NCBI RefSeq assembly: GCF_000017625.1
Contig: NC_009712.1
Span: 1,860,001 to 1,924,000 of the forward strand
Source: Methanoregula boonei 6A8
GTDB lineage: Archaea; Halobacteriota; Methanomicrobia; Methanomicrobiales; Methanospirillaceae
Direction: 5' to 3'
DNA: 64,000 bases
Shown: one piece after another, positions 63,250-64,000 of the stretch
Layout of the letters: each line of letters begins with the position of its first letter
Numbering within the stretch: the stretch's first letter is position 1
Program-made: the position numbers and the translations under genes
The notes under the pieces: generated by a model
Databases searched by the model: none
What the model saw: the letters and a program-made list of their open reading frames with translations, nothing else
Told to the model about the DNA's origin: nothing

Positions 63250-63324
63250 CGGGCGAGGGGGGATTTGAACCCCCGACCATTAGCTTAGGAGGCTAACGCT
63301 CTATCCGGACTAAGCCACTCGCCC
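63250..63324 (-). tRNA. tRNA-Arg (CCT)
   Basis: A 75-nt minus-strand cloverleaf: acceptor GGGCGAG/CTCGCCC, anticodon stem TTAGC/GCTAA around loop CTCCTAA (anticodon CCT), T arm GGGGG-TTCAAAT-CCCCC, discriminator G. No intron. It is divergent from trm1. Confidence 0.94.
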
Positions 63325-63388
63325 ACTGCTCATACCAATTGCGGGGGAATATGTATAAGTTTTGCGCGCTGCAATCTCTCTCCTCACC

Positions 63389-64000
63389 ATGGACGTTATC
63401 GAGGCCACGGAAGGCACAACAACGTTTCTTGTCCCGGTGCAGGACAGCACCGGGCAGTTCCCGCCCGGAACAGCCCCGGTCTTTTTCAACCGCCGTATGG
63501 AGCTCAACCGGGACGCAACTGTGCTCCTCCTTTCGGTACTCCAGCCGTCCGATTACCTGGATGCCATGGGGGCTACCGGTGTCCGGGGGCTCCGGGTAGC
63601 ACACGAGGTCGGGATCCCGGTCACCATCAACGACCGGGACCCGGAGGCAATCCCCCTGATCCGGGAGAACGTGGCCCGGCTCGGGCTTCCCGTTACCGTC
63701 ACCTGCCGGGATGCCTGTTCGCTCCTTTTCGAGCAGGCATTTGACGCGGTGGACATCGACCCCTTTGGAACGCCGGCGCCCTTTACCGATGCCGGGATCC
63801 GGGGCACGCGAAGGTTCCTGCTCCTGACTGCCACCGACACAGCACCACTCTGCGGGGCACACCTTAAGGCCGGGATCCGCCGGTACTTTGCCCGCCCGGG
63901 AAACACCGGTTACCACGGGGAGGTGGGCCTTCGGATCCTCCTTGGGTTTGTTGCCCGGGAGACCGTGAAGTACGATCGGGGGATAGAACCGCTCTTCTGC
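63389..64000 (+). CDS. trm1: tRNA (guanine26-N2)-dimethyltransferase Trm1, 5' part
   Basis: The first 204 codons of Trm1; the gene continues past the window edge. Visible are VPVQDSTGQFPPGTAPVFFNRRMELNRD at the start, the SAM region LDAMGATGVRGLRVA and the catalytic motif VDIDPFGTP. The enzyme makes m2,2G26 in tRNA. ATG 63389 is preceded by TATAAGTTTT (about 63354-63363), a likely TATA box, so transcription may be nearly leaderless. Confidence 0.93.
   Translation, partial: MDVIEATEGTTTFLVPVQDSTGQFPPGTAPVFFNRRMELNRDATVLLLSVLQPSDYLDAMGATGVRGLRVAHEVGIPVTINDRDPEAIPLIRENVARLGLPVTVTCRDACSLLFEQAFDAVDIDPFGTPAPFTDAGIRGTRRFLLLTATDTAPLCGAHLKAGIRRYFARPGNTGYHGEVGLRILLGFVARETVKYDRGIEPLFC

Noticed and set aside
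1-64000. CRISPR arrays, insertion sequences, transposases, integrases or toxin-antitoxin pairs
   Set aside because: No regularly spaced repeats, terminal inverted repeats with a transposase, or att-like duplications at the tRNA genes were seen.

Overview
The window is a stretch of archaeal chromosome, about 55% G+C, from a hydrogenotrophic methanogen of the order Methanomicrobiales. A Methanoregula-like organism is the best guess, but this is inferred from gene content and style and was not tested by a search. The diagnostic genes are the MCR arginine methyltransferase Mmp10, DUF2111, an F420-dependent NADP reductase, an HdrA-like protein, archaeal lipid synthesis (UbiA/DGGGP synthase), archaeal SecFD, the archaeal proteasome alpha subunit, SBDS, RNase P proteins, L15e, L37Ae and RpoP, together with tRNA genes carrying introns at position 37/38. 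Genes are densely packed, with many ATGA, TTGA or GTGA stop/start overlaps and several TTG or GTG starts.

Layout. 0.1-4.4 kb: an ABC-2 exporter, tRNA-Thr, mmp10 and a tandem DUF350 membrane protein. 4.6-11.7 kb: intron-bearing tRNA-Met, then a biotin/anaplerosis block read on the minus strand, birA-bioY-ecfA-ecfA-ecfT followed by pycB-pycA; a palindrome resembling BirA operators sits at the bioY start. 11.7-15.2 kb: DUF2111 and the archease-rtcB RNA ligase operon with small unknown genes on either side. 15.4-22.7 kb: secF-secD, thioredoxin-npdG, an endonuclease III relative, a class II aldolase, an AglJ-like glycosyltransferase, DUF99, rubredoxin and a pilin-like protein, broken by gene-poor stretches.

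23.4-38.9 kb is a signalling island of eight large or medium PAS, histidine kinase and response regulator genes plus a stand-alone receiver. One kinase of about 1,406 codons is split by a single in-frame TAG. After tRNA-Asp and intron-bearing tRNA-Tyr comes a LeuA-family synthase (39.4-40.9 kb).

41.0-46.1 kb is the archaeal proteasome/exosome superoperon (L15e, Rpp30, Pop5, PsmA, SBDS, L37Ae, RpoP, Pcc1, prefoldin beta), but the exosome genes rrp4, rrp41 and rrp42 that usually lie in its middle are absent. 46.4-51.3 kb: moaC-nnr, and divergently a RecJ-like DHH protein, a PUA protein, NAC and TrmI.

51.3-52.0 kb has no long gene but holds a well-formed 47-codon membrane ORF and, behind a near-copy of the same promoter, a hairpin-rich stretch that looks like an undescribed RNA. 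52.1-55.5 kb: a nucleotide-sugar operon (aminotransferase, 3-dehydrogenase, 6-dehydrogenase), probably for a surface glycan. 55.7-57.1 kb: pyrB-pyrI, where pyrB has no ATG, GTG or TTG start and appears to begin at ACG. 57.1-61.2 kb: coaD, and an overlapping run of gamma carbonic anhydrase, short HdrA-like, MtnA and DUF116. The window ends with a bactofilin-like protein, DGGGP synthase, a lipoprotein, tRNA-Arg and the 5' part of trm1.
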